Of a stretch of 64,000 nt of DNA, positions 11,047-21,817 are shown piece by piece. The stretch is from Bicyclus anynana (Eukaryota > Arthropoda > Insecta > Lepidoptera > Nymphalidae), in NCBI RefSeq assembly GCF_947172395.1, contig NC_069110.1, positions 5,710,127-5,774,126 on the forward strand, written 5' to 3'. The number at the start of each line of letters is the position of its first letter. Position 1 is the stretch's first letter. The position numbers and the translations under genes were made by a program. The notes below the pieces were generated by a model, which made no database searches, had not been told where the DNA came from, and worked only from the letters and a program-made list of their open reading frames with translations.

Positions 11047-11382
11047 TATATAAAACTCATAGGTGACTGACTGACATAGTGATCTATTCAACCACTGGAC
11101 GGATCGGGCTGAAATTTGGTATGCAGGTAAATGTTGACATAGGCAACCGCTAAGAAAGAATTTTGATCAATTCTACCCCCAAGGGGATAAAATAGGGGAT
11201 GAAAGTTTGTATGACACTGCCAATTTTGCGGCCATTTAGCTGAAATTTTAAATAAAAATAGATTTTACTCTAGATTAACCACCATAGGCTACTTTTCATC
11301 CCGGAAAAATCCATGGTTTCCGCGAGATTTGTGAAAAACTGAATTCCACGCGGACGAAGTCGCGGGCGTCCGCTAGTTTAAT
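11047..11382. repeat. Rep-P, long copy
   Basis: Begins around GACTGACTGACATAGTGATC and continues with ACCACTGGACGGATCGGGCT and GAAATTTGGTATGCAGGTAA, then the usual TTACTCTAGATTAACC, ATCCCGGAAAAATCCATGGT, GAATTCCACGCGGACGAAGT and GCGGGCGTCCGCTAGT. It is the best-preserved end of the family in the window. No reading frame spans it. Confidence 0.7.
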
Positions 11383-12018
11383 ATAAAAGTTGACAATTTT
11401 GTAAGAGTGGCGGCCTTGGAGCAGGCCTCTTTGTAATCAAATAGTGTTAAGGTACGTTTTGGATAAACTCACGAGCGATAGAATGTATCAGTTGGTGATT
11501 TGCGATTTGTGCATTGCCAAACATGACAGATTGGTGTTAGATGCTTCGACTTGTTTTGTTATTCAGTCGCCCAGGTGGTTGAGGTATCAGAGATTACAAT
11601 TGTTGTAAACATCACAAAGAATGTTTAGCACAATTTTTGAATAAACGTTTTTTGAGTTTATTGGAGATTATTGGAGTTTACTCCTTAAGAATCGATTTTT
11701 CATATATAGCAACCAGTATTAAAAAAAATTTGGTCAGTAAAATAAGTACTGTCTTGTGTGAAGATATATCTCCTAATAGTAATCGCCGTGTTCTAAATAT
11801 TTGATACATATTTTATTATGATGCCGTCAACACTCTTTTCTTTCTCGCCATGAGATTACTTGTATGTTGGATACTTATTGTACGCACGCCACGCAGTATT
11901 CCAACTCGACGAGTGGTCAGCCAGCCAGTGGGACTCAAAAAAGCAAGCTCTATTCTATAATTCACACAACCCTGACTCGTTGGAGGCACATCGAGAACAC
12001 AGAGTGCGTCTACAAATT
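11383..12018. other. unassigned DNA
   Basis: No element recognised. A short internal repetition (GAGTTTATTGGAGATTATTG) lies near 11657-11682. Confidence 0.45.
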
Positions 12019-12021
12019 CAG

Positions 12022-12279
12022 GGAGTTACCTCCAGTTGTCAAAACCCTAGAATCACTCATTGTCTCACATGGGTTTGACATGAGCCCCGGCGTATGTAGC
12101 TGCCAGGAGGGCCTCACTTGTATCCATCCGCCAGGAATCCAGTGAACTATACAGGAGTTACCTCCAGTTGTCAAAATCCTAGAACCACTCATTGTCTCAC
12201 ATAGCTTTGACATGAGTCCCGGCGTACGTAGCTGCCAGGAGGGCTTCACTTGTATCCGCCAGGAATCCAGTGAACTATG
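12022..12279 (+). repeat. 132-bp tandem duplication, two units
   Basis: Unit 1 is 12022-12153 and unit 2 is 12154-12279. Both contain GGAGTTACCTCCAGTTGTCA, CACTCATTGTCTCACAT, TAGCTGCCAGGAGGGC and GCCAGGAATCCAGTGAACTA. Unit 1 has an extra four bases after TGTATCC (a CATC duplication). Differences are few and mostly transitions, so the duplication looks fairly recent or homogenised. The reading frames here (up to 93 codons) differ between units and look non-coding. Confidence 0.85.
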
Positions 12280-13059
12280 GCAACATAAGATAGCTATCGT
12301 GCCACTCTATCTGGTACTATTTTATATATTTTTCGTTCCGCGACATGTATGTACTGTAAACACGATAACTACCTAACACATACCTTCATCCGGTGAATGG
12401 ATACAAGAAATCACAATGGGCTGGCCGCGTATCATCGGCATTAGTATTATCAATCAGTTACTTAATGTTTATTATCTTCCAACGGCCTTACTGCCATATC
12501 TAAATAAGAGGTAATTTACCATAGAACAAAGAGCCTCTAAAATGCTTGGCGTGATAGACAACAAAGTTATTGCTAGAAACTGCGTGAGAATTTCAGAAGT
12601 TTTATGAATGATTACTGTATACTATTATACAGGCATATGCGACATCATTCTCGTAGATTACCCGTTGTTCTATGGAACTGAAATATTTTTCCAGGACAAT
12701 ACTGATGTCTCGTAATGCGTAATGAAACTCCGCATTATGATGTCCAGTTCTTGACAGTTGACACTAATAACATGACAAAGTTAAGATATTCACTGACCTG
12801 AGGCAGATTACCTGCACCCGAGCATAACATAAAGTGTACTCCAACGATATCTTATTAATATGCATGCAATGATTGCAAGATGAAAACTGCGCAAATGTTG
12901 TCTATCTCAACCGTAATAACACATTTTACACCAAGTGTAGAAAACTTTCTTCTTTTTTGGGTGGCTTTTTGATTGGTTAGTTGTGGCAATTTAAGATCTG
13001 ATCTCGGATATTCGCAGCATCAACATCATATATATGCCGATTGAGATACAGAGGTACAT
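12280..13059. other. unassigned DNA
   Basis: No gene or repeat is recognised with confidence. GGGCTGGCCGCGTATCATCG near 12420 is weakly reminiscent of the LINE-R ORF but not enough to call. Confidence 0.4.
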
Positions 13060-13345
13060 ATAGGTAATGTAGTCAGTCCACCTAGTGAGAGGTTGATTAA
13101 CACTGCGCTTTCCAGTGCGGGGTCTCCGTTCTTGCACCTTTAGATCCCAGTGTTAATCAGTTATCATCAGCTATCAGTGTTCTTTGAGCTATCAGCTCTG
13201 CTCATTAAATTTGCGATCCATTAACCTGTGTCGTAAACTTTCCTTCTTCAGCGGATCTCCTTATTTTTTTATCATTACACAGAGAAACTCCAAGCTTAGC
13301 TCGCCCAGTGGACTCCGAGCCATCTTATCAGGCCCATATTAAATT
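13060..13345 (-). pseudogene. LINE-R (RTE-like) ORF C-terminal remnant
   Basis: The minus strand holds a decayed version of the region seen at 58.1-58.4 kb: GGCTCGGAGTCCACTGGGCG, then AGCTTGGAGTTTCTCTGTG, GGAGATCCGCTGAAGAAGG, and a C-terminal stretch with GACCCCGCACTGGAAAGCGC and TCTCACTAGGTGGACTGAC. It corresponds to the linker after the reverse transcriptase domain of RTE-type ORFs. Frameshifts and stops are frequent, and the copy ends before the GATGAT tail. Confidence 0.7.
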
Positions 13346-14148
13346 CGCCAATATTCGATAGCCTGAATATTATTTAAGCGTGAAAGAATTATGATTTTGA
13401 TGAATGTTATGGTTTCACGTAGTTTTCTTCATCATTCAATGAGCATAACTGATGCCAGTTAATCGTAACGTAAATTTATAAATTCTTATCTTATACGAGT
13501 ATATATAATCAAATAAATTAAATGAAGTTAATAAATAACATTCTGAGTTAAACCACACATTCAACAACAAATGGACATAGCGATCTCGAATAAATTATTT
13601 GTTTTGAACACCTAGAATATTAGAATATTCAGTTTTTATATAAGACAGACATGGACATTCTAACACTGCAATGGTTTGAATACTTTTCAAGGTTAATATA
13701 ATACTTACATAATATAATATACGAGTATATATAACACATACACGCTTAAATAATAATTTTAAAGTCGGGGTTTATTTAGTTTATGTAAATAAAAACCATT
13801 TGAAACCAATCGTTAGCACTCTTTATAATTTCACAACTTTTAATGATTGTAATGATATATTCAGAGCAATTCTGTCCATATTTGTATCATACACTGATTG
13901 CTTCACTGTAAGTAATATATTGCTACACATGTGAAGTGTATTATATTTAAACAGATATGACTACTGCTGCTAAGCTACTGGACATAGATCGCAATTGCAT
14001 TACATTATTTATAGGTATAACTTCTAGACATAATCCAATTTACTACATGTATGTCAGTATAATAATATGTCAATGCGATAAATTAAATTCATTTTTTAGT
14101 TTGTTCCATTGTTCATACATTAATTTTCTGTTTGAATGTTTGTTGTAG
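13346..14148. other. unassigned AT-rich DNA
   Basis: AT-rich. It contains several ATACGAGTAT-like motifs (13494, 13720) and ends in a pyrimidine-rich run before the candidate exon at 14149. No repeat family is recognised. Confidence 0.45.
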
Positions 14149-14655
14149 ATTTCAGTGACGCTTGAGGGTTTGGAAGATCCCAGAAGTCCTATCAGAGTTG
14201 AGCCTGAGAGTTAGAACAACAGAAAGCACGAAACGAAGCACTAAGAGCGGAACGTCATTCCTATGACATCCAGACCTCGGCTTGAACGGAAATTGGAACC
14301 AACTACGTAACCCATTTTTTAAGGTTTAATAGAATCATAAATCTCAATAGTAAGTATGATTAATTGAAAAAAAAAAAACAAATAATCTTAAACAACCAAT
14401 CAATTCAACTACCTCCATCATCATCTTCATGTGCCCATAAGATTACTTTAAATTAAAAATATTTTTTCTCATTTCATCATTGTTTATTTTTATATTTTTC
14501 GACGGGAATTTGTTAATTTAAGATCAATAATAATTTTCTTATTTCCTTATTTACTCTAGATTAATTAAAATATTGTAATACATATTTATGTATATCAGTG
14601 CATTTTGCTTTACGAGACAACAATGAAATAAAATATTATCTCATTTTAAAATTTG
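14149..14655 (+). other. candidate 3'-terminal exon with poly(A) signal
   Basis: A possible branch site (CATTAAT) and TTTCTG...TTTGTTGTAG precede 14149. An open frame of 21 codons then runs to TAG at 14211-14213, ending RSPIRVEPES. The stretch 14149-14310 is clearly richer in G+C than the flanks. An AATAAA signal lies at 14627-14632, followed by T-rich sequence. Together these resemble the last coding exon and 3' UTR of a plus-strand host gene. The peptide is too short to identify, and no upstream exon was found in this window. Chance is a real alternative. Confidence 0.25.
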
Positions 14656-15115
14656 GGCGTTTATAACAACTACGCATTGAGTGTTCTATTGTGGAGCACA
14701 TTTCTAGAGCATTAGAGTTCAACGCGCTCGAAGTGAGTGTCTTACCTAGCTATACGAGTTGTCCTTCATTCCAATATGAAAATCTCCTAGCGAACTAATA
14801 ATGTGAAATATTAGATACAAATTTATATTGACTGCAATAGACCATTAATTCGAGGACTGGAATGTAGATTGCGTACATTTTAAGTTTAGGGTAGTAGGTA
14901 CCTATTTAAACATCCAACGAATTAGCATTCAAATTTTGGACCAATAACATAAATAAAGTTTTGCAACTGTAATTACTTCGAAGCATTTATGACATTTTCA
15001 AAATAAGTCTAAAATACATAAATGTATGTTAATTTATATGGACGCTGGCAATTTAGTTGAAAGTACCCAAATCAAGGTAACATAATATTGTGCAGTGCTA
15101 TAAAACATTGCTGTC
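14656..15115. other. unassigned DNA including a 42-bp repeated segment
   Basis: Mostly unassigned. Positions 14695-14736 match 30997-31038 exactly in inverse orientation, as described in the findings. Confidence 0.5.
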
Positions 15116-15275
15116 AATTATTATGTTTTGCGTCAGGAACTACTGGTTCGATTTGAAAAATTCTTTCAGTTTTAGATAGCCCATTTATCGAGAAAGGCTA
15201 TAGGCTATATATTATCTCCGTATTCCTACGGGAACGGGAACCACGCGGGTGAAACCGCGCGGCATCAGCTAGTTT
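15116..15275. repeat. Rep-H copy
   Basis: Contains the family blocks AGGAACTACTGGTTCGATTT, GAAAAATTCTTTCAG, AGCCCATTTATCGAGAAAGG, CGTATTCCTACGGGAACGGG, ACCACGCGGGTGAAACCGCG and the terminal CGGCATCAGCTAGTTTTATA. Its beginning (AACAAACAAACTCTTCAGC in 21.8 and 53.4 kb) is missing. Confidence 0.75.
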
Positions 15276-16070
15276 TATATATTTTCGTAATATCTATAAG
15301 GAGTTCTACCACTTCTGTAACTTACTCAAATCTAAAAATCACGTACAAGCATTTTTATAGAAACAATTTTATTTTTTGTCTACGGGTATATAAAAACAAT
15401 TTGTTTATTTAATTCGAATTCAACGTCTGTGTAATAAAAACAATAATACTTTTTTTAAAAGTTTAGTAACATAACCGGAACGGTCTAGTGATCTGATAAG
15501 TTTTTTTTATTGAAAAGGCATTAAGGTCAATATTTTCATATTTCTCAGTTTTAGGAACGAATTACACAAATTAAAAAATAGATATGTTTTTGCAATGTGA
15601 ACTGTTCTAATTTTTTTAATGATATATTAAATTTGTTTGATTTATTTATTAGTTTATAATATAGACAAAATATTAGACCTCATAAAAATACGACTATAGG
15701 ATATTATATCTACCTTTCAATTTGTTTTGGGTATTATTTAAATATAGGTACATGTGACGGGGAGTTGTTACCCTTTAAATTAAAGTTTCCAAGCATGAGT
15801 CATACTTGGCTTTAAATATTAACTACACAACTTTTTATTGTTTTCTCGCAATACGAGTAATCAAATTAATGTTTCCTCTCTCGAATCTATGAATTACTAT
15901 TAAATACTATTAAATTATATTTATTTCGTCATTTAAATCTATTTATATTCTTAATTTGATTTATTTTGCTAAACATATGCAAATAGTATTATAATAATTA
16001 ACAGTTAATAAATTTTTTTATAAAAAAAACACAATTACAAATAAATTGATATAAGTGTTTTGTGGCAATA
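15276..16070. other. unassigned AT-rich DNA
   Basis: AT-rich, no recognised gene or repeat. Confidence 0.5.
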
Positions 16071-16072
16071 GA

Positions 16073-16310
16073 CAAGGCACATAGTTCAAAGAGCCGATGG
16101 ACGTTAGTGTCTCAAGTTGCTGGAACGGCGACCCCGCACTGGAAAGCGCAGTGTTGGTCGACACCACACTAGGTGGACCGAGAACATTAAGCGGGTAAGA
16201 TATAAGGCAGGAGCCGCTGGATGTTGGCGGCTCGTGAACGTTATGTTTGAAAGTCCATGCAAGAGGCCTTTGTTCAGCAGTGGCTGCTGATGATGACGAT
16301 AATGATATTT
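16073..16310 (+). pseudogene. LINE-R (RTE-like) 3' end
   Basis: Plus-strand sequence encoding a decayed GHIVxRADGR motif, then GCGACCCCGCACTGGAAAGC, AAGCGCAGTGTTGG, a segment like TRWTDDIKRV (here ACTAGGTGGACCGAGAACAT), and the C-terminal GCCTTTGTTCAGCAGTGGC followed by TGATGATGACGATAATGATA. This is the end of the same ORF as at 58.08-58.44 kb, with stops and small indels. The GAT-rich tail marks the LINE's 3' terminus. Confidence 0.8.
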
Positions 16311-16379
16311 GCGTGTGATAAAATTATTGTTTGTCAGTATGTATTCAAGATTTTTTATAAGTTTATTTTCTCATTCTGA

Positions 16380-16470
16380 GATACAGTTTGGGAATAAAAT
16401 ATTGCCCAAGCTACTCCATAAAATATTCTGTTCCTTATAAGAATCCTGTCATCGGATCACCTGTAACAAA
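16380..16470. repeat. decayed LINE 3'-end-like fragment
   Basis: CCAAGCTACTCCATAAAATA and CCTGTCATCGGATCACC resemble the segment at 43.63-43.72 kb (TTGCTACTCCATAACCTTC). Both run into CAGACAGACA repeats. The family is unclear. Confidence 0.4.
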
Positions 16471-16471
16471 C

Positions 16472-16500
16472 TGACAGACAGACAGACAGACAGACAGACA
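16472..16500 (+). repeat. (GACA)n microsatellite
   Basis: About seven units of GACA, probably the tail of the preceding retroelement fragment. Confidence 0.9.
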
Positions 16501-16920
16501 AATATTTTTTTTTTAAAACAATTTTTTAATATTTCTTTTTTTGCGAAAATTAAAAAGCTGTTTACCATCAGTTTTATTTATTTGTAGTTTTATTTAAAAC
16601 AAATGTTTTTTACGACAACAAATTAGCTCTGTTGTTAACTGCTTACAACTGAGTGTCATAATAAAAAAGGTATCTAAGATAATTTAATAATTAAGTAATG
16701 GGAGTAATGTGTGAATATTTTCGTGTGAACCGGGTCTGAGATTGTTATGTCGAATCACGTAATACTTACAAAATTGGGAGAGAAGCGAAGCTTGCTCACG
16801 AATATATACAAACAAATTAAATATTTTATTTTGTATATAAATATGTTAATGAAATAATACTGATCCATGAGGTTGGTGACCCAAGATCAATTATTTACTT
16901 AGGTATAATAGATGGGATAA
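16501..16920. other. unassigned AT-rich DNA
   Basis: No recognised gene or repeat. Confidence 0.45.
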
Positions 16921-16922
16921 TA

Positions 16923-16998
16923 GATGCATGCCCAGGATCGGATTCGAACCAACGCCCTCCGAATCAAAGGCAGAGGTAATATCCACTAGGCTATCACG
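16923..16998 (-). repeat. SINE-A head fragment
   Basis: The minus strand has GTGATAGCCTAGTGGATATT (box A) and GGGCGTTGGTTCGAATCCGA (box B), followed by CCTGGGCATGCATC. The rest of the SINE is missing. Confidence 0.75.
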
Positions 16999-17004
16999 TT
17001 TTCA

Positions 17005-17136
17005 CCTAGTTTGTAGGGATTCTCTGGATCTACTGAAAACTATTTAACCAATTGATGGTTTTATAAGCTTTACGTTATCCCAGTTTTTCCACGGGAACGG
17101 GAACTACGAGGGTAAAACCGCGTGGCATCAACTTGT
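17005..17136. repeat. Rep-H copy, diverged
   Basis: GGATTCTCTGGATCTACTGA, CAGTTTTTCCACGGGAACGG, GAACTACGAGGGTAAAACCG and CGTGGCATCAACTTGT follow the Rep-H order, with the last few bases changed. Confidence 0.65.
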
Positions 17137-17917
17137 ACACCATATAGAATGTATTGGTACTTATTCTATGTCACTTAAATATTTACTCGCATTTTCTGAT
17201 TTGCCTCGTTAGCTCAAGTCGTTTTGACAATAATCATAAAAACAGCACAATATTGTTACTCAAATCAATTTATATAAAAAAAAAAACATTCCTCAGTTTG
17301 AGAATAAACAACCAAAACCAATCGATTCATATTTTGTTTGAGCATTCCAAATTCATGGAAAATCAGTTGTGACACCTTTTTGTTTCTACTCTTCAACAAA
17401 AATAGACCTGTTTTTGTCGCGTAACCTAGAAACAGTTTCTTATCTGGCGATATCTTATTTCAAAATCCAAAAGACAATTGAGCATTAGAAATATTTCCCA
17501 ACTGAAACAGCATGCAGTTTTGTTAGGAAGCTAATTGGCACTCCCGATCAATTGTGTACTCATTTTGATTGATTAACTCGTTTGAGCTGCGAAATAGTCA
17601 CTCTCCGAGTTGGCTGCAGTTGTCTACCAATGTGTAATTATGAGGCAATTACTATCACTTAATCTGTAATCACGTTAGCCTTTATTAATAGTACGTGTTC
17701 GTTTGGTTTGACTTGCACATGACGGCTTACAGCACCTACTTTTAATGTTTAGTGAATCATTCAAAATAATCGTCTATACAAATAATATGGTCTGAGAGAA
17801 TGTGACGTGGATAAAAAATATGAGGTTCCTATAAAGTACACGAAGCAAAAAATCAACATCAACCCACTATCATAATGGTCATCACTATCACTATTACCAA
17901 GGATAATCCCGTCGTCG
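17137..17917. other. unassigned DNA
   Basis: No recognised gene or repeat. The 72-codon plus-strand and 60-codon minus-strand frames have no recognised similarity. Confidence 0.45.
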
Positions 17918-18130
17918 TCCCAATGCGGATTGGCAAACTTCACACACTCTGTAAAATCTCTGGTATGCAGGTTTCCTCACGATGTTTTCCTTCACCGTTT
18001 GAGACACGTGAAATTTAATTTCTTAAAATGCACACAACTGAAAAGTTGGAGGTGCATCCCCGGACCGGATTCGAACCCACATCCTCCGGAATCGGAGGCA
18101 GAGGTCATATCCACTGGGCTATCACGGCTC
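17918..18130 (-). repeat. SINE-A copy lacking its 3' tail
   Basis: Minus strand: AGAGCCGTGATAGCCCAGTG (box A), GTGGGTTCGAATCCGGTCCG (box B), CCAACTTTTCAGTTGTGTGC, AAATTTCACGTGTCTCAAAC and AACATCGTGAGGAAACCTGC, ending at CCAATCCGCATTGGG. The terminal hairpin and GATGAT tail are lost. The 82-codon frame across it is repeat-derived. Confidence 0.85.
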
Positions 18131-18299
18131 TCGTACCTACATGTAATAAAAATATTGTTCAGTCAAGTAGGTACATAGCGTAGGATAGTTTATCAGAGGT
18201 CAATGCGAATGGTGCTTATGGGCCGTTTATCAAGTGCGGTCGAGCAAGGTCTGCTATTATTCCACGACTATCGAACAACTGCGACTCCGTTTGCGTTAA

Positions 18300-18482
18300 A
18301 CTATATTTTAAAAATACCAAACCATGAATTTTCCGGGATAAAAATTTTAAATTTGCTTATGTTCTGCTTGTTCAAAGCTCATATTAATTACACCAAATTT
18401 CAACCATATCGGTTTTCCATTGATCAGCCATGAAAGGTAACAGACAGATAGGTAAATATATGTATAATATTAGTATAGACCA
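18300..18482. repeat. decayed Rep-P/Rep-H-like end
   Basis: TTTTCCGGGATAAAAATTTT, ACACCAAATTTCAACCATAT, CGGTTTTCCATTGATCAGCC and AGACAGATAGGTAAATATAT, then ATAATATTAGTATAGACC, follow the layout of the reversed family end. The copy is strongly diverged. Confidence 0.45.
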
Positions 18483-18634
18483 ACAGCCAGCGAGTATGAA
18501 GCGAGATAAATCTGGAATATCTTTCAAAGTTATTAACATTCTCGGATAACATTTTCAAGTCAATTGACATACATAGAAGCCAATTAATTGTTAAGGTCGT
18601 CTTAAATATTAAATTGTTGTTGTTAAATACTAAC

Positions 18635-18812
18635 AATGAGTCAGATGGATTTAAAAGATTCAACTGCTTCTTGGTTACTGGTTTGCCTAAGCCGAGAGAA
18701 CATGGGTTCGAGACTTCCTCTCCTTCCTTTCCTTCTTCCTTTGGACACTTTGGACTAGTATTGTACCCACTCCTACCACAGTCTTTACAGCTAATTGAAG
18801 GGTCCAAGGCAG
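18635..18812 (+). repeat. SINE-E copy
   Basis: A decayed tRNA-like head (box B region ATGGGTTCGAGACTTCCTCT) is followed by the family body TTGTACCCACTCCTACCACA, AGTCTTTACAGCTAATTGAA and GGG. Both the 127-codon minus-strand frame at 18424-18807 and the 69-codon plus-strand frame at 18614 largely translate this repeat. Confidence 0.6.
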
Positions 18813-19025
18813 TGCCGGATTAAGATAACTTGATGCGCTAAGCAATCATCTCCTGTGGGCCCCCCTATTCTTAAGTGAACTATAAATAATCAATTAATAA
18901 AAAAATGTTTTTTTTAGTTGCTTTTTTGGGCTCATTTCTTTTTTTAGTCGTCTCGGATGACCCCTAGACGGAATGTCCTAAGCAATTGTTTAGGACATTC
19001 GTCGAAATAGGCTAATCCAGGACTG
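18813..19025. mobile_element. MITE-8, hAT-like ends
   Basis: The ends GCAGTGCCGGATTAAG (left) and GCTAATCCAGGACTGG (right) are imperfect inverted repeats of about 15 bp. CAGTG...CTG termini are usual for hAT-type elements. The interior includes GTGGGCCCCCCTATTCTTAA and a small hairpin (GAATGTCCTAA, 18971-18981, with TTAGGACATTC, 18990-19000). No transposase frame is present, so it is non-autonomous. I could not fix a target duplication. Confidence 0.5.
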
Positions 19026-19064
19026 GTCTAAGACCTATGTCCAGCTGTGGACGCATACAGGCTG

Positions 19065-19260
19065 GGTGAAGAAGAGAATTAAGACAATTCTCTGGAATGC
19101 AGGTTTCCTCACGATGTTTTCCTTCACCGATTGAGACACGTGATATTTAATTTCTTAAAATGCACACAACTGAAAAGTTGGAAGTGTCCCGGGCCGGATT
19201 CGAACCCACACCCTCCGGAATCGGAGGCAGAGGTCATATCCACTGGGCTATCACGGCTCC
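19065..19260 (-). repeat. SINE-A copy lacking its 3' tail
   Basis: The minus strand begins with GGAGCCGTGATAGCCCAGTG and includes GTGTGGGTTCGAATCCGGCC, CCAACTTTTCAGTTGTGTGC, AAATATCACGTG and AACATCGTGAGGAAACCTGC, then breaks after AATTCTCT. A three-base deletion removes part of GGGGCATGCACCTCC. It lies about 40 bp from MITE-8. Confidence 0.85.
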
Positions 19261-19399
19261 TAAGCGCAGTAGTCAACATATCTTTATTACTGCCAGATGC
19301 TGATTTTTATATTAGTTAAATTTAGATCATTAATATTTTCTAATTACTTTGTCTTTATTTTTATCACATATTTGACTAATTAAGCAAGCGAATCATCAG

Positions 19400-19586
19400 C
19401 GTCACCTATGTAACATCGATTCTTTTTCCAACGGTACGCAAATTAAACATCCATGGGAGTAACATCCGCTATCGAGAGGCTATGTTATCAATTTATAAAT
19501 CGGATGTCATTCTCATTCGACACGTATTGTAGAAAGAGAATCGTTGAGTAACATGGCTAGAGCGGCTGTTGTTAGTGATTACCATC
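19400..19586. mobile_element. MITE-1 copy, strongly diverged
   Basis: Left ATGTAACATCGATTCTTTTT and right TGTAGAAAGAGAATCGTTGA with GTAACATGGCT form inverted ends like those of the better copies at 38.58, 60.78 and 27.2 kb. The palindromic arms are heavily decayed in the middle. Confidence 0.4.
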
Positions 19587-19777
19587 AGCCATGGCAATTT
19601 GGTTTGCAATACCGGAGGCAAAGCTAATACTTTGCCAGCCTTTGCGCGATTGTCCACCCGACCCTTAAATAGTCACTTATTATAACTGTGTGGAAACAAC
19701 GTTGAATCTACAATTTGCAGGTGCAAGGAATAAATGAGGCAAATACCTCTTCCAAGTAACCCCGCTTTTATCTTAGA

Positions 19778-19843
19778 CAACATCGTTACTTAACGTCAAG
19801 TGAGATTGTAGTCAAGGGCTAATCTTTCATTAAATAAAAAAAG
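19778..19843 (+). repeat. SINE-B 3' end fragment
   Basis: The tail AGTGAGATTGTAGTCAAGGG with CTAATCTTTCATTAAATAAA is recognisable. Upstream parts are absent except for a weak TTATCTTAGACAACATCGTT. Confidence 0.6.
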
Positions 19844-20530
19844 TCTTTTCCGACTAATTGGAGAGGAGAGGTCAACGACCGTAGGTACAATTATAATGTC
19901 GTTGTGAGAGGGTTATATTAAATAGAAAAAGGTGGTGAAAAATAAAATTTGAAAACACAATTACAAACACATATCTGCCAAACTCCATTAATGAGGTAAA
20001 CAATTTAAAAGAATTTGAATAATCGCTTAGCTCCTATTGCCTCATTTCTACAAACTAAGAAAAATATTAAAACTTTGCATTTAAAATTATATATTAATGC
20101 ACAAATACAAGTAAACTTTAATTGAACAGTCTGTACTTTCTTTGAAGAATTCAACTTCTTTAAACCGAAAATTGAATTAATTTTTAAGGTATACTTTTGT
20201 GGTAAGGCCTAAAGTTTTTGGTTATTATATTTACTGCTTAGCGTCACATCGCTTACCAATTTATTACTAAACAAGTAAAAAATATCGGAATCGATAAAAC
20301 CATTTTCAAATGATATTTTATACAAACACGAATGTTATAAATTTTCCGTTCAGAATTAAATTTTAGTTAAAACGCAGATCTATAATTATCTTTGCTTTTA
20401 ATCACCTAATAAATCTGACAGTGATTATTGAAGATGATTTTATACTGATGTATTTTTTTTACTATTACTATCAAATCACCATCACTCTTAAGTGTAAGTA
20501 AAAAACAGTGTAACTCGGAGATATATTCAT
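19844..20530. other. unassigned AT-rich DNA
   Basis: The first 90 bp (GTCTTTTCCGACTAATTGGA) resemble the end of a SINE-E copy. The rest is unassigned and AT-rich. Confidence 0.45.
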
Positions 20531-20531
20531 C

Positions 20532-20634
20532 ATCATAATTATCAACCTATATTCGGCTCACTGCTGAGCTCGAGTCTCCTCTGTGAATGGGAGGGGTTAG
20601 GCCAATAGTCCACTACGCTGGCCCAATGCGAATT
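20532..20634 (-). repeat. SINE-A 3' end fragment
   Basis: ATCATCATAATTATCAACC, then ATTCGGCTCACTGCTGAGCT and a variant hairpin (CCTCTGTGAATGGGAGG), GGGTTAGGCCAATAGTCC and GCTGGCCCAATGCG, are the reversed last 100 bp of SINE-A: the part nearest the priming site of reverse transcription. It is a 5'-truncated insertion. Confidence 0.85.
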
Positions 20635-21330
20635 TGTACGGTTGGCAAAAATATTATGTTACCGTAATTAAAATATATGATATGATTAAACCTTAATTTT
20701 ATAAGACATTTAGTAGTATTTTTTATACTCGATGAATTTTCTCTTTTCCTATCCAATTAATAGTATACCGCAATAGTCCAATGCGGCCATCGATCCTAAT
20801 ATGAGGATCTATAGCCGAATGCATAATCGTGGCCACAAACTTTTGATGCTGCTTTAGTCTGAATTCTGCTGAACCTGTTATTTATACATCTACATAAATA
20901 TAACAAAGTCCTCCGGCGCATCTGCCTGTCTATCTGTTCTTATTAAATTTAAATATTACTAAACGATTTTTCATGCAGTTTTCTCCAAAAAAGTACAATG
21001 ATTCATGGAAATGGTTTGTGTATATAAGTTGTAAATATTTTGTAAAATATGACAGTAAAATTTAAGCCGATGGCAATAAAACAATTATTGGAGTTTTAGG
21101 GGTTTGTTAAGCCTGAAAGTTTTCAAAAACGCTGCCTGATCTTTGCAAAACATAACAATACATTGTAAGATTTTCTTTAAAGGTCGTATATTTATAAAAA
21201 CGTCCGATATGGCATATATCTGTATTTTAAAGATAGCTTACTACTTTTTGTATACACAAACTAAATATATATATTTACATCTTCATAAATCGCCATATGT
21301 GATGAAAGATGACTCTCAAGATGTAAATAT
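20635..21330. other. unassigned DNA
   Basis: AT-rich. A weak Rep-P/H-like segment may exist near 20915-21010 (CGGCGCATCTGCCTGTCTAT). No gene is recognised; the 70-codon frame at 21143 runs into a SINE-A fragment. Confidence 0.4.
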
Positions 21331-21416
21331 ATGCCAATCCGCATTGACAGCCTAACCCCTCTCATTCTGAGAGGAGACTCGAGCTCAGCAGTGAGCCGAA
21401 TATGAGTTGATAACGA
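21331..21416 (+). repeat. SINE-A 3' end fragment
   Basis: CCAATCCGCATTGACAGCC, the hairpin CCTCTCATTCTGAGAGG, GAGCTCAGCAGTGAGCCGAA and TATGAGTTGATAACGA form the plus-strand 3' end of SINE-A. The CAGCGTGGTGGACTATTGG segment is deleted. Confidence 0.85.
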
Positions 21417-21489
21417 ACGAAGGATAACTTACTACAACAACCATTCTACCCTATTAATGGTTAAATAATATGAAAGTTTACACTTATTA

Positions 21490-21523
21490 TCTGGCAGACG
21501 AAGTTGCGGTTGTCCACTAGTTT
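21490..21523. repeat. Rep-P terminal fragment
   Basis: GCAGACGAAGTTGCGGTTGT followed by CCACTAGTTT is a diverged Rep-P end. Confidence 0.45.
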
Positions 21524-21817
21524 AAAAATAAGTGTTTTGTAATATTGGGTGCCTCATCTTTTGCTTTGCATATTGTTGTTCCGGCACGGGTACATCAAAT
21601 GTATTTCTATTAATCAATTTTATTACAAAAATAACCATAACGCGTTATTTAAGGCTAAACCTGATTAACAATATATCTTTTTATATATAAATAATGTTTT
21701 TCATTCAACAACTGGAACATACGTTATTATTAATTTATATATCGATTAATCTGAACGAGGTATCATCATTGACCTAATTAATCAGCCTGCGAAGCCCAAT
21801 CAAATATATACCATACA

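Noticed and set aside
18424..18807. 127-codon minus-strand frame
   Set aside because: It overlaps a SINE-E copy and decayed retroelement end; no domain, signal peptide or conserved start is seen.
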